A DNA stretch of 64,000 nucleotides from Alkalihalobacterium chitinilyticum (GCF_029028005.1 NZ_JAOTPO010000008.1:149521-213520); one strand, 5' to 3'. Numbered from the stretch's first letter, positions 7,843 through 17,261 are shown. Numbers and translations: made by a program. The notes: a model not told the origin generated them from the letters alone.

Positions 7843-8631
7843 ATGGAACATATTATTATTGAAACGAACGATGGTGTCCGTACACTAACTCTAAACAGAC
7901 CTGAGCGCCTAAATGCTGTAAATGATACACTTAGTAATGAGATTATCCAGGCCATTTCAGAGGCTTCCGCAGACGATGAAGTGCGTGTTATTGTCATTAC
8001 TGGCAGTGGAAGAGGATTTTGTGCTGGTCTCGATTTGACCGATTATGCGAAGAGGAATCCAGGCGAACAATCTCGTCATCAAAAATTAGATGAATTGGGT
8101 TGGGTTGGACATCAAGCATTGGGGATTGTTCATTGTGATAAGCCAGTGATTGCTGCAATCAATGGGATTGCGGCTGGTGCAGGACTCGCGCTAGCTCTAG
8201 CTTGCGACATTCGCTTCATGTCTGCTGATGCAAGGGTAACGGCTGGATACATACGCCGCGGTCTCAGTCCTGATGCGGGAATGAGTTATTTTTTACCGCG
8301 ATTGGTCGGACAAGCAAAGGCAGCCGAATTAATTTTAACGGGCAGGGATATCTATCCTGAGGAAGCCGAACGAATTGGATTGGTGAACCAGATCTTCTCT
8401 GATGAAGAGTTGCAAGAACAGGTGATGAACTTTGCACGGGAATTAGCCGCAGGACCGCCGGTAGCGATGACGCTTTCTAAAAGATTGCTTGCTGCAAGCC
8501 CTGACACGGATCTTACCACGATTCTTAAACAAGAATATGCATTTATTAAACAATGTTTTGGGACCAAAGATGTTCAGGAAGGGGTCCAAGCCTTTGCTGA
8601 GAAAAGAAAGCCCGTATTCCAAGGTGAATAG
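7843..8631 (+). CDS. Enoyl-CoA hydratase/isomerase family protein
   Basis: The 262-residue crotonase-fold protein shows the CoA and oxyanion-hole signatures (FCAGLDL, AAINGIAAGAGLALALACDI) and the usual C terminus (VQAFAEKRKPVF). The positions of the two hydratase glutamates appear to be Ala and Tyr, while GLSPDAG keeps the Asp used by PaaG/ECI-type isomerases. An isomerase of acyl-CoA intermediates is therefore more likely than a hydratase. The ATG at 7843 follows GAGGAGGA by 7 bases; the in-frame ATG at 7801 lacks a site. The gene is monocistronic with its own terminator. Confidence 0.9.
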   Translation: MEHIIIETNDGVRTLTLNRPERLNAVNDTLSNEIIQAISEASADDEVRVIVITGSGRGFCAGLDLTDYAKRNPGEQSRHQKLDELGWVGHQALGIVHCDKPVIAAINGIAAGAGLALALACDIRFMSADARVTAGYIRRGLSPDAGMSYFLPRLVGQAKAAELILTGRDIYPEEAERIGLVNQIFSDEELQEQVMNFARELAAGPPVAMTLSKRLLAASPDTDLTTILKQEYAFIKQCFGTKDVQEGVQAFAEKRKPVFQGE

Positions 8632-8679
8632 GGATATTCATAATAATTTTGTGAAAGTACGTACTTAAATAAAACGGGG

Positions 8680-8708
8680 AGCGATAGCATAAAGGTTATC
8701 GCTTTTTT
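8680..8708 (+). terminator. Terminator of the crotonase-fold gene
   Basis: AGCGATA (8680-8686) pairs with TATCGCT (8697-8703), followed by a T run. The following 8709-9011 holds no recognisable gene. Confidence 0.82.
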
Positions 8709-9011
8709 CTTGTTTTGAAGGGGATGCACAGGAGAGTTTTATGTATGTCATAGAGCCTGCTTTTTGGCTCAATTAATATGGTTGTTAGCTATTGTGTTAA
8801 CCGAGAAAGAAGTTGTATAAAAACAAATTGCACTACTAAGAGTTACAACCAATTCCCTAATGGAAGTCTGAAAAAATTGGTGAAGTAGTATTTAGGTTTT
8901 ATGTTTAATTTTTTTACTAAAGTAGGCGTTAGTAAAATTACGGGCTTTCATTTTGAATTACAATCAAACATGAATTAGTTTACAAATGAAAAAGGGATAA
9001 GCCATATATTT

Positions 9012-9194
9012 GCGGCACTCAGAAGCCCTTATACTCATTTAAAACGCCTTTAAGAGGCGTTTGCGGCAGTGAGAGGCTCTTATATCCTATGAATCACGTG
9101 AATTTTATCGTATTTTTGCTAGATAAGGGCCTTTCAGTGCCTTAAGATTGTGAAACCATTGATCTTGTCACAGATAAGGGCCTCTCAGTGCCCT
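9012..9194. repeat. Four-arm dispersed repeat, copy 1
   Basis: Units begin at 9012, 9063 (forward) and 9123, 9174 (reverse). The forward form resembles GCGGCACTGAGAGGCCCTTA and the reverse form TAAGGGCCTCTCAGTGCC. Spacers are 30, 39 and 30 bases. Between the first two units AAACGCCT (9042-9049) pairs with AGGCGTTT (9055-9062). Sequence similar to copy 2 extends outward on both sides (about 8968-9370). With it, the 884-base gap 8632-9515 holds no gene. Confidence 0.85.
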
Positions 9195-9515
9195 TTAGTC
9201 ATGAACTGCTGTTAAGCCATGAACTACCCTTAAGCCATGAACAACAGCACCTACTGTGTAAAAGTGGTTAAAGCCCGCTCACCAAAGGTTAATTCACCTG
9301 ATAAGACCACACAAACATTTTACATAGGAATAATAGCACAGAAGTCAAAATAATGGATCAAGAATCCTCACTTATTGTAACTAGTATGCTATGATGGAAA
9401 ATTGAGGGAGTGCAAGGGTTAGACAGACAGTCGTAACTTTTGTTTTATCAAGATGATGAGAGCGAGTACCCGAAAAAAGTTATATCCTACATAACTAGTT
9501 GAGGGAGGACACATA

Positions 9516-10220
9516 GTGTATAGACTTTTGCTGATTGAAGATGATCAAGAATTAGGTTCTTTGATTAAAGAATCGTTAGAACGGTACGGTTATGTTGTGT
9601 TTCAACAGACCGATTTCAAAGCAATTATGGAAGATTTTCATCAATTTAAACCCGATTTAGTATTACTAGATATAAACTTACCTTATTATGACGGGTATTT
9701 TCTCTGTCGAAGTATTCGCAAAGCTTCAAACGTACCTATAATAATGGTCTCGGCTAGAAGTGATGAGATGGATCAAATTATGGCGATTGAATTAGGTGCG
9801 GATGATTATTTGACAAAGCCCTTCACTTTTGAAATTCTCCACTCTAAAGTGAAAGCGACACTTAGAAGAGTGTACGGTGAATACGCACAACAGGACCGTG
9901 ATGAGCTGCAGATGGGGGATTTGATATTGAACCTTTCCACACTTACGATGAGTTACGGGCAAAGCAGGGTTGAGCTTAGTAAAAACGAGCTCAAGCTCAT
10001 GAAGAAGTTTATTGAAAATGAGGGGAAGTACCTATCTCGTGAGATCTTAATTGAAGAGGTTTGGGATGATCTAACCTTTGTTGATGATAATACGTTGACA
10101 GTTAATATAACTAGGATTAGGCAAAAGCTCCTTACTTTAGGCATTCATGACGCGATAAAAAGTAAACGAGGAGTAGGGTATATTTTTGATACGAAAGTGT
10201 TTGAGGGGCAGCAAGGATGA
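9516..10220 (+). CDS. bceR: BceR-like response regulator
   Basis: This 234-residue OmpR-family regulator has a receiver domain with Asp52 (LVLLDINLPYYDG), the switch Lys in LTKPF and a winged-helix domain (about 130-228). Its sequence style and neighbours (intramembrane kinase, Bce-type ABC ATPase, large permease) match the Bce family that senses peptide antibiotics such as bacitracin. It starts at GTG 9516, 8 bases after GAGGGAGGAC. It overlaps the kinase by 4 bases. It should activate the ABC genes at 11.3 kb when the transporter is working. Confidence 0.9.
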   Translation: MYRLLLIEDDQELGSLIKESLERYGYVVFQQTDFKAIMEDFHQFKPDLVLLDINLPYYDGYFLCRSIRKASNVPIIMVSARSDEMDQIMAIELGADDYLTKPFTFEILHSKVKATLRRVYGEYAQQDRDELQMGDLILNLSTLTMSYGQSRVELSKNELKLMKKFIENEGKYLSREILIEEVWDDLTFVDDNTLTVNITRIRQKLLTLGIHDAIKSKRGVGYIFDTKVFEGQQG

Positions 10221-11227
10221 GTAAGAAGATAACGCTGAATTTTTTAAAAGATAGAGCTTTGTACATGGCATTTTATAGTTTAAGTATGGCATGCATTATA
10301 GGCTTCTTTTATTTGAGTGAACCTACATACAGTGAGTATTTCTATTCTATATTAATGGGTGTGTTCCTACTTATCGTTTTTATAATCATTGATTTTGCAA
10401 GGTATTATGACTTTAATAGTAAAGTTGAACTTATACTAGATGGTCAAACAGCCGAGATTCAACCTTTTACAGAGGAGCAGAAATCTCTCAAAAAGTTAAT
10501 CGATAAAAATAAACGCGATGCCATAAAGGAAAATAGTGAATTAAAAAAACGAAATAAAGAAAGACTCTATTTTCTTTCTCACTGGATGCATCATTTAAAA
10601 ACACCTGTTTCTGTGATTGAATTAATGATAGATAAAGAAAGTCAAGAGCACTTAAGTACCGGTCTGGAACAAATACGAAATGAAAACCAACGTTTACATA
10701 CGAGTATTGAGCAAGGCTTAACGATGATTAGGATGGAGAGTTTTGAAAATGATTTTGAACCGCGATCCATTGATCTTGTCGCTTCGTTGCGAAAGATCAT
10801 TAATAATAGAAAGAGTGAATTTATTTACTATCGGCTTTTTCCTTCCATACAATTTGACCAAGAAGCAATATATGTTGTAACCGATAAAAAGTGGAATGAA
10901 ATCTTGTTAGACCAGCTGATTTCTAATGCAATCAAATATTCTAGTAACCTCGCAGAGACTAAAAAGGTTTTCTTTCGTATTACAGAAGAAGAGAATTCAA
11001 TCATTTTATCAATAAAAGATGAAGGAGTAGGGATTCCTGATTATGATATCGACCGAGTATTCGAACCATTCTTCACAGGGGAGAATGGCAGACGATATCG
11101 AAATTCATCTGGAATTGGCCTATACCTTTGTAAGAAAGTTTCAGAAAGGCTAGGACAAACCGTAACGATCCAATCGGAAGTATCCAAAGGTACAGAAGTC
11201 CAAGTGAGATACCTTACAAAATTGTAA
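10217..11227 (+). CDS. bceS: BceS-like intramembrane-sensing histidine kinase
   Basis: The 336-residue kinase has two closely spaced membrane helices (about 15-32 and 42-62) with almost no extracellular loop, the mark of intramembrane-sensing kinases. The HisKA motif is HWMHHLKTPV, with likely phospho-acceptor His125. The ATPase domain ends with DEGVGIPD and GIGLYLCKK. It forms an operon with the regulator (ATGA overlap). In Bce systems such kinases detect flux through the partner transporter rather than the drug itself. Confidence 0.9.
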   Translation: MSKKITLNFLKDRALYMAFYSLSMACIIGFFYLSEPTYSEYFYSILMGVFLLIVFIIIDFARYYDFNSKVELILDGQTAEIQPFTEEQKSLKKLIDKNKRDAIKENSELKKRNKERLYFLSHWMHHLKTPVSVIELMIDKESQEHLSTGLEQIRNENQRLHTSIEQGLTMIRMESFENDFEPRSIDLVASLRKIINNRKSEFIYYRLFPSIQFDQEAIYVVTDKKWNEILLDQLISNAIKYSSNLAETKKVFFRITEEENSIILSIKDEGVGIPDYDIDRVFEPFFTGENGRRYRNSSGIGLYLCKKVSERLGQTVTIQSEVSKGTEVQVRYLTKL

Positions 11228-11296
11228 GGTATTTTTAGCTTGGACGATGGTTAGATCATAGACCATTTATTACGCTAGGTAAAGGAGGGATGAACA

Positions 11297-12061
11297 ATGG
11301 ATATTTTACGGGCAGATCACTTAGTGAAAACATATGGAGACCAAGGTGCAAATGGTATGACAAGAGCGTTAGATGGTGTCAGTCTTTCTATAAAAAAGGG
11401 AGAGTTTCTTGCTATCATGGGCCCTTCAGGAAGTGGGAAAACCACTTTATTGAATTTGTTAAGTGGCATGGATAAACCCACGTCAGGAGATGTTGTGATC
11501 CACGCTGAAGAGATTAGTAATATGACAGGGGATAAGCTAGCTCTCTTTCGGAGGAAAGAACTCGGGTTTGTCTTCCAGGAATTTAATTTATTAGACAGTC
11601 TCACAGTTAAAGAAAATATTATGTTACCGATGATTTTAGAAAAAAAGACGGCTGTTTATATGGAGGAAAAAGCCCAAGAAATGATGTGCTTATTTGGAAT
11701 TGTTGATGTAGCAGATAAATATCCTTATCAAATATCTGGTGGTCAGCAACAGAGGGTAGCGGTAAGCAGAGCTCTTGTAAATGAGCCGAGTATAATAATG
11801 GCTGATGAACCAACTGGAAACCTAGATTCCAAATCGTCAACAACGATTTTAGAATGCTTTGAAAAAATAGCGAAAGACTATCAAACTACTGTATTAGTGG
11901 TTACTCACGATGTGTTTGCTGCAAGCTATTGTAATAAAGTTACGTTTATCAAGGATGGACGGATTCATTCCCATATCGTGAGAAAAGGAACTAGAAAAGA
12001 ATTTTTGGATCAAATCATGGATAGCCTTGCTGTTCTAGGAGGAAGAAGCCATGACATTTAA
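11297..12061 (+). CDS. bceA: BceA-like ABC transporter ATP-binding protein
   Basis: The 254-residue ATPase of the MacB/LolD class has Walker A GPSGSGKT (42-49), Q-loop FVFQEFNLL, signature SGGQQQRVA, Walker B IIMADEPTG and the H-loop VVTHD. AAAGGAGGGA precedes the ATG. It overlaps the permease gene by 11 bases, so they are translationally coupled. It should power removal of peptide antibiotics from their lipid targets together with the BceB-like protein. Confidence 0.93.
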   Translation: MDILRADHLVKTYGDQGANGMTRALDGVSLSIKKGEFLAIMGPSGSGKTTLLNLLSGMDKPTSGDVVIHAEEISNMTGDKLALFRRKELGFVFQEFNLLDSLTVKENIMLPMILEKKTAVYMEEKAQEMMCLFGIVDVADKYPYQISGGQQQRVAVSRALVNEPSIIMADEPTGNLDSKSSTTILECFEKIAKDYQTTVLVVTHDVFAASYCNKVTFIKDGRIHSHIVRKGTRKEFLDQIMDSLAVLGGRSHDI

Positions 12062-14066
12062 ACAACTTGTATGGAAAATGGCCAAGGTTAATAAAAGAAA
12101 ATATATTTTTTACTTTTTGTGTAATAGCTTTGCTGTGGTGATTTTCTTTATGTTTTCAACGCTGTATTTGAATGAGAACATCACCGAAAATGAGCAACTG
12201 CAAAAAGGAATGGACGACATTTTATTAATTCCAGCGACTGCACTGCTGATTTTTACTGTATTTTTTATCAGCTATGCTCATTCTATTTTTATTAAAAGAA
12301 GAAGAAAAGAATTTGCTCTATTTATGACATTAGGAATGACATATCGTGACCTTGTGAAATTATTATTACTTGAAAATGGAGCGATTGCACTGGCTTCTCT
12401 AGTGGTTGGTCTTTTATCAGGAAGTGTATTTTCACGCTTATTTTTTCTTGTTTTAATGAGCAATGTGGATATGGCGGATACTCCATTTTATCTGAACGGA
12501 ATGATGTTTCTATATACGGTTGGTTTGTTTCTGCTTGTTTTTATTGCAGCGGTTGGAAAGACGCTGTTCATTACGGGAACTCATGAACTGGTGAATAGCT
12601 TGAAAGAGGATCGCACGTCGGACAAGAATAATTTCAATAACCCATATATAGGAGCAGCAGGCTTACTAATTATGATTGCATCTATGGCCATTCTCTACTT
12701 ATTTACATATGAAAAGAAATTCAATTTAGATCAGACAATATTCAGGGGGTTGTATGAAATAGGTGAGGGCACATACTTTATTTTATGTACCGTAGGACTT
12801 TTCTTAGGTTTGTATTTGACGTTTTCTCAATTTGGCAGTTTTCTAATCCAGTATGCGAAAAGGTATCCTGACTTTTACTATCGAAGGCTCTTGATCGTAA
12901 CGAATATCGACTATAAATTTAAACAACTGAAATCGACATTTCTGCTTATTATTATTATGGCGATGGTAACGATTTTTTATAGTACACTTACCTTATTCTT
13001 CTATTCTTCTGCCGAACGTCTAGCTGAAGAACTGCCATTTGATATCGCTTTCGTGCAAACAGAAACGAAAAATAACATTACGAGAGACGAATTATTCTCT
13101 ATTTTAGACAATGAGAACCATTCAATAAATGAGTATTTATTGGTGGAAACCTTTGATTATTTTGAGCCGCATCCTTCCGTCGTCGACTTTATATATAGAT
13201 ATACATTTATGTCCGTCGAAAATTTTAATAGACTTTCTTCACAAGAGCTTCAAATTCGTGAGGGGGGATATGTGTACTTAGTTAACTCATCTATTAACAA
13301 TATTGATAGTGATTTTACACAAGGATTAAAGTTTTCCTCTGGTCAGAACACAGTTACGTTAACTATACAGGAAATTGTTAATGAACCGATATTGGATTAT
13401 CGGATTCAATATTACAACCCTCATTTTATTATAGTAAATGAAGAAGATTATACTCGAGTAAAATCGATAGTAGATGTCTATACAGCGAAATTTCATTGGG
13501 TCAACGTAACGAACTGGAAACAAACGACTGAAGCCGTTTCAGAATTGAAGCAAAAGTTGCTGGCAAATAATCAAATAACACCACCACTAGACGAAACACT
13601 TTTTACTAGAATTTCTTATAGTGGAGAACAAGATTTCCTAAAGCCCGTTTCCAAAGTAGATGAGTATAATTTGAATAAAAAAGGTGGAGGTATCATATTT
13701 TTTGTTTCTACTTTTTTAAGTATATTATTTTTCTTTGCTTCCTTTATTCTGGTCTATTTGAATGTGTTTACTGATATTGAACAGGAAAAAAGAAATTACC
13801 GAAAGCTGTACAAAATAGGGATTACGAAAAAGGAAATAGAAAAAATAATATCTCAGGAATTGTTTATCTTATTTTTCCTTGCTCCTCTAGTTGGGATTCT
13901 GATTGGGTATGTTTATATAGCGACGTTTGCTCAAGATGGGGGAGGAATTATGTCTATACCTAGTCTCATCGTAAACTTCTTAACAATAGGAGGCATTTAT
14001 CTCTCTTTACAAACCATTTATTATATCTTTGCGAGAAAGAGGTATTTAAAGGAGTTACTCGATTAA
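12051..14066 (+). CDS. bceB: BceB-like ABC transporter permease
   Basis: The 671-residue membrane protein has the FtsX-like layout of Bce permeases: about ten helices in groups of one, three, two-plus-two and three, and one large extracytoplasmic domain (about residues 310-540) between the two halves. That domain, which selects the peptide-antibiotic complex, is highly variable among systems, so substrate cannot be read from sequence. It is the last gene of the regulator-kinase-ATPase-permease module. A 211-base gap without clear terminator precedes the next kinase. Confidence 0.92.
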   Translation: MTFKQLVWKMAKVNKRKYIFYFLCNSFAVVIFFMFSTLYLNENITENEQLQKGMDDILLIPATALLIFTVFFISYAHSIFIKRRRKEFALFMTLGMTYRDLVKLLLLENGAIALASLVVGLLSGSVFSRLFFLVLMSNVDMADTPFYLNGMMFLYTVGLFLLVFIAAVGKTLFITGTHELVNSLKEDRTSDKNNFNNPYIGAAGLLIMIASMAILYLFTYEKKFNLDQTIFRGLYEIGEGTYFILCTVGLFLGLYLTFSQFGSFLIQYAKRYPDFYYRRLLIVTNIDYKFKQLKSTFLLIIIMAMVTIFYSTLTLFFYSSAERLAEELPFDIAFVQTETKNNITRDELFSILDNENHSINEYLLVETFDYFEPHPSVVDFIYRYTFMSVENFNRLSSQELQIREGGYVYLVNSSINNIDSDFTQGLKFSSGQNTVTLTIQEIVNEPILDYRIQYYNPHFIIVNEEDYTRVKSIVDVYTAKFHWVNVTNWKQTTEAVSELKQKLLANNQITPPLDETLFTRISYSGEQDFLKPVSKVDEYNLNKKGGGIIFFVSTFLSILFFFASFILVYLNVFTDIEQEKRNYRKLYKIGITKKEIEKIISQELFILFFLAPLVGILIGYVYIATFAQDGGGIMSIPSLIVNFLTIGGIYLSLQTIYYIFARKRYLKELLD

Positions 14067-14277
14067 ATGTGGATTTACATTACAATTAGTGGCTGTACCA
14101 GTAATATACATTCTTGTATATAGCATACTTTATAATATTGGAATAATTTTTATTTAAACAAAGGGATTTCGTTCTGTCTATTGAATTAACTTAATAAAGT
14201 ACTGAAATAACCTTTGTTAAGGGCATAAGAAGAGTTGGGATTTTATTAACACTGATACGTTTCGTGGAAATATTAAT

Positions 14278-15270
14278 ATGTTAGAAGTATTGGATAATTT
14301 AAAAGAAGGTTGTTATTTTTTAAACTCGAGAATGGAATTCGAATTTATTAACCGAGCAGCTGAAGAAATAATAGAGAAACCAAAAGAAGAGTTATTAGGA
14401 AAGTGCCTTTGGAGTGCTTTGCCGGATTATATAGATACAGAACTTTATCACTTATATAATAAGGCGTTCCAAGAACAAGAATTGCAATATGCTGAATTAC
14501 AAACAATGTATTCAAAGTCTATCGTCGAAGTAAAAGTGTTTCCTAATAAAGATGGATTGTTATGTGTATTCAGCGATATTACCAAAAGAAAAGAAAAGGA
14601 AAACGAAGAAAAATATTATGACAAGCTCAAGATTATCGGTGAAATGGCAACAGGAGTCGCTCATGAAATTAGAAATCCTATGACTACCGTTAAAGGATTT
14701 TTGCAGTTAATGTCCAAGGATAAAGAATTAGAAAACTATGATAGTCGTCTTCAATTGATGATAGATGAATTAGACCGTGCAAATAGTATTATTGCTGAGT
14801 TTTTAAATCTGGCGAAAAATAAAGCGAGAAAACTAAATAAAACATCTATAAATCATATCATAACATCGATGTATCCTTTACTTGAAACAAGAGCCCTGAA
14901 GGAAGGAAAAAATATAAAACTACAATTAGTCCAGATACCGAATATATTAGTAGATCAGGACGAGATACGACAACTCTTATTAAATATGATTAATAACTCT
15001 TTAGATGCCATGGAAGAGAAGAAATCAGTTACAATCATTACCTATGAAGAAAAAGGAGCCATTGTTCTAAGTATTGATGATGAAGGAAGTGGAATTCCTG
15101 AGAACATAATTGATAATGTAGAAATTCCTTTCGTAACTGGAAAAGAAAATGGAACTGGTTTAGGATTGCCTATTTGTTATTCAATTGCACAAAGAAACAA
15201 TGCAAAAATTGATTTTAACACAGGACCCAGTGGAACTACTTTTAATATCCGCTTTCGTCTTGTAAAGTGA
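14278..15270 (+). CDS. PAS-domain histidine kinase of the sporulation-kinase type
   Basis: The 330-residue soluble kinase has an N-terminal PAS domain (about 1-105), HisKA with phospho-acceptor His129 in GVAHEIRNPMTTVKGFLQLM, and an ATPase domain with DDEGSGIPE and NGTGLGLPIC. The motif around His matches KinA/KinB/KinE-type kinases that feed the Spo0 phosphorelay, and there is no partner regulator gene nearby, as expected for them. No membrane helix is present. The ribosome binding site is weak (GTGGAAAT), so expression may be low or the start may differ. Confidence 0.85.
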   Translation: MLEVLDNLKEGCYFLNSRMEFEFINRAAEEIIEKPKEELLGKCLWSALPDYIDTELYHLYNKAFQEQELQYAELQTMYSKSIVEVKVFPNKDGLLCVFSDITKRKEKENEEKYYDKLKIIGEMATGVAHEIRNPMTTVKGFLQLMSKDKELENYDSRLQLMIDELDRANSIIAEFLNLAKNKARKLNKTSINHIITSMYPLLETRALKEGKNIKLQLVQIPNILVDQDEIRQLLLNMINNSLDAMEEKKSVTIITYEEKGAIVLSIDDEGSGIPENIIDNVEIPFVTGKENGTGLGLPICYSIAQRNNAKIDFNTGPSGTTFNIRFRLVK

Positions 15271-15365
15271 ATATATTCCGTTTTGTCTCAGTATTGTGTC
15301 ACAGTGACTACCCAGAGAACCTTCCAACTAAGTAACCATTTAACTCCATTCTATTTGTGATTGTT

Positions 15366-15536
15366 TCACGACCCATTAATAGTAAAAAACATATAATATA
15401 ATGAAGAGAATACACCGAAAACGAAATAAATGAAGAGAGGGATGAAAATCACGATACTCGGGATCCTTAATTCATTTTTGTTTTTAATATTTACATATAA
15501 AAATGCGAGAATGATTAATATGATTATTAAATGAAT
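15366..15536 (-). CDS. Small membrane protein with a possible ATT start
   Basis: The reading frame encodes two hydrophobic helices (IIILIILAFLYVNI and IPSIVIFIPLFIYFVFGVFS). An ATG exists at 15560, but the only good ribosome binding site (CTGGAGGTGA, about 15542-15551) lies inside the reading frame after it and points to ATT at 15536, about 5 bases beyond. Starting there gives 56 residues; from the ATG it is 64. Function is unknown. Confidence 0.5.
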   Translation of the reverse strand: MHLIIILIILAFLYVNIKNKNELRIPSIVIFIPLFIYFVFGVFSSLYYMFFTINGS

Positions 15537-15769
15537 GAGATTCACCTCCAGATTTCTCATACAATTATTTTAGAGAAAAAATGCTTTAAGTGGCCTATAT
15601 GTTCCAAACAATAACGTAGTCATAGGATTTATTCTTGGGAATGCTATTTTGAGTGATTATTTGTTCCACAATTTCCTCACACTTATATTTTAACATTAAT
15701 TTCATATTTTTGAATTAAAAAACCAACATGAATTAGGTTTTAAAGGAAAAAGGGATAAGCCAAATATTT

Positions 15770-15952
15770 GCGGCACTCAGAAGCCCTTATTTTCATATAA
15801 AACACCTTTGAGAGGTGTTTGTGGCACTGAAAGGCCCTTATATCCTATGAATCACGTGAAAATCAACGTATTTTTTCTAGATAAAGGCCTCTCAGTGCCT
15901 TAAGATTGAGAAACCATTGATTTTGTCACAGTTAAGGGTTTTTCAGAGCCCT
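15770..15952. repeat. Four-arm dispersed repeat, copy 2
   Basis: Units start at 15770, 15821, 15881 and 15932 with the same 51-60-51 spacing as copy 1. The inner hairpin reads AAACACCT (15800-15807) with AGGTGTTT (15813-15820), a compensatory change relative to copy 1. The flanking 43 bases upstream (from about 15728) and parts of the downstream region also resemble copy 1. It occupies most of the gene-free stretch 15561-16110. Confidence 0.85.
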
Positions 15953-16116
15953 TAGGCCATGAACTGCATCTAAATGAAAATAGTTCTTTAACCCGTTCAC
16001 TAAAAGTTATGTTTGTCCGGTTATAGAACAGGTAAAATTAACCTAGAATACCGGAAATGAGGTCAAAATAATTGATTATGCCTCCTAAACCTTCAATTGA
16101 ATTTTCAGAAAATAAC

Positions 16117-16176
16117 TTGACTATAACCCTATAAATATAGTAATACTAGTAAGAGGGTATATTGAAAACGTTTTCT
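16117..16176 (+). promoter_or_regulatory. Promoter with CcpA cre site before the nitronate monooxygenase gene
   Basis: TTGACT (16117-16122) and TAATAC (16141-16146) are separated by 18 bases. TGAAAACGTTTTCT at 16163-16176 fits the cre consensus TGWAARCGYTWNCW at every position and lies about 10 bases after the expected transcription start, a classical repression position. Carbon catabolite repression by CcpA is therefore likely. Confidence 0.7.
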
Positions 16177-16265
16177 ACTATATTAAAAGCAGCTTGATTT
16201 TTTTCTTATTCCCAATGATCTATTCATTTTCAGTTATTATCTTTTAGAAATTGGAGGAAGTTAAA

Positions 16266-17237
16266 ATGTCAAACATTCCATCTGTCATGAAATCTTTAAG
16301 AATTCCTGTGATTGGATCACCAATGTTCATCATCAGTAATCCAAAACTTGTAATTGAACAATGTAAGGCAGGAATTGTGGGCTCTATGCCTGCACTTAAT
16401 GCTAGACCAGCCTCGCAACTAGATGAATGGTTAGCTGAGATCACGGAGACACTGGCTGATTACAATGCGAAAAATCCAGATCGTCCAGCAGCACCATTTG
16501 CCATTAACCAAATTGTACACAAGTCAAATGACCGGCTTGAACATGATATGGAGCTTTGTGCAAAATACAAAGTACCAATTATTATCACATCTTTAGGAGC
16601 CCGTGAAGATGTGAATGTAGCTGCTCATAGCTATGGCGGAATTGTGTTACATGACGTCATTAATAATAAGTTTGCCCACAAGGCAATTGAAAAGGGAGCA
16701 GATGGTCTAATTGCCGTTGCTTCAGGGGCAGGTGGACATGCTGGAAGCAAGAGTCCATTCGCTTTAGTTCAAGAAATTCGTCAATGGTTTGATGGTCCAT
16801 TAGCGTTAGCAGGTTCTATTGCAAATGGGAACTCGATATTAGCGGCTCAAGCGATGGGTGCCGATTTTGCCTATATCGGAACACCATTTATCGCTACTCA
16901 TGAAGCACGAGCAGCAGAGGAATACAAGCAAGCTATCGTTGAGTCCACGTCTGATGATATCATACTTAGCAATTTATTTACGGGAGTTCATGGAAACTAT
17001 CTTGCACCATCGATTCGAGCAGCAGGCTTAGATCCTGAAAACCTTCCTGAAAGCGACCCATCCAAAATGAATTTTGGAGACGGTTCAGCAAAAGCTTGGA
17101 AGGATATTTGGGGGGCAGGTCAAGGAATTGGTGTGATTAACGAGGTGAGAAGTGCAGGAGAGTTTGTTGATAAACTTCATCAGGAATATATCGAAGCAAG
17201 AAACAGCTTATTGAAGGCAAGCCAAGTATTTGCTTAA
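16266..17237 (+). CDS. Nitronate monooxygenase family flavoprotein
   Basis: The 323-residue TIM-barrel protein matches the NMO/2-nitropropane dioxygenase family: N-terminal IPVIGSPMFIISNP, the FMN phosphate-binding SGAGGHAGSKSPFALVQEI, and GSIANGNSILAAQAMGADFAYIGTPF. It should oxidise alkyl nitronates with FMN and oxygen, although many family members have other substrates (enoyl reductase-like). The ATG at 16266 follows GGAGGAAG by 5 bases. It is monocistronic, with a cre-controlled promoter and its own terminator. Confidence 0.9.
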   Translation: MSNIPSVMKSLRIPVIGSPMFIISNPKLVIEQCKAGIVGSMPALNARPASQLDEWLAEITETLADYNAKNPDRPAAPFAINQIVHKSNDRLEHDMELCAKYKVPIIITSLGAREDVNVAAHSYGGIVLHDVINNKFAHKAIEKGADGLIAVASGAGGHAGSKSPFALVQEIRQWFDGPLALAGSIANGNSILAAQAMGADFAYIGTPFIATHEARAAEEYKQAIVESTSDDIILSNLFTGVHGNYLAPSIRAAGLDPENLPESDPSKMNFGDGSAKAWKDIWGAGQGIGVINEVRSAGEFVDKLHQEYIEARNSLLKASQVFA

Positions 17238-17261
17238 TCATTAATTGAAAAACGTGCAAAG

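Noticed and set aside
9012..9194. CRISPR array, because of regularly spaced 20-bp repeats
   Set aside because: Only four units per element, two of them inverted, with imperfect units and no cas genes; the same layout recurs at other loci with related spacers.
9012..15952. Composite transposon carrying the Bce module
   Set aside because: No transposase, no inverted terminal repeats of insertion-sequence type and no target duplications were found; only the repeated intergenic elements flank it.
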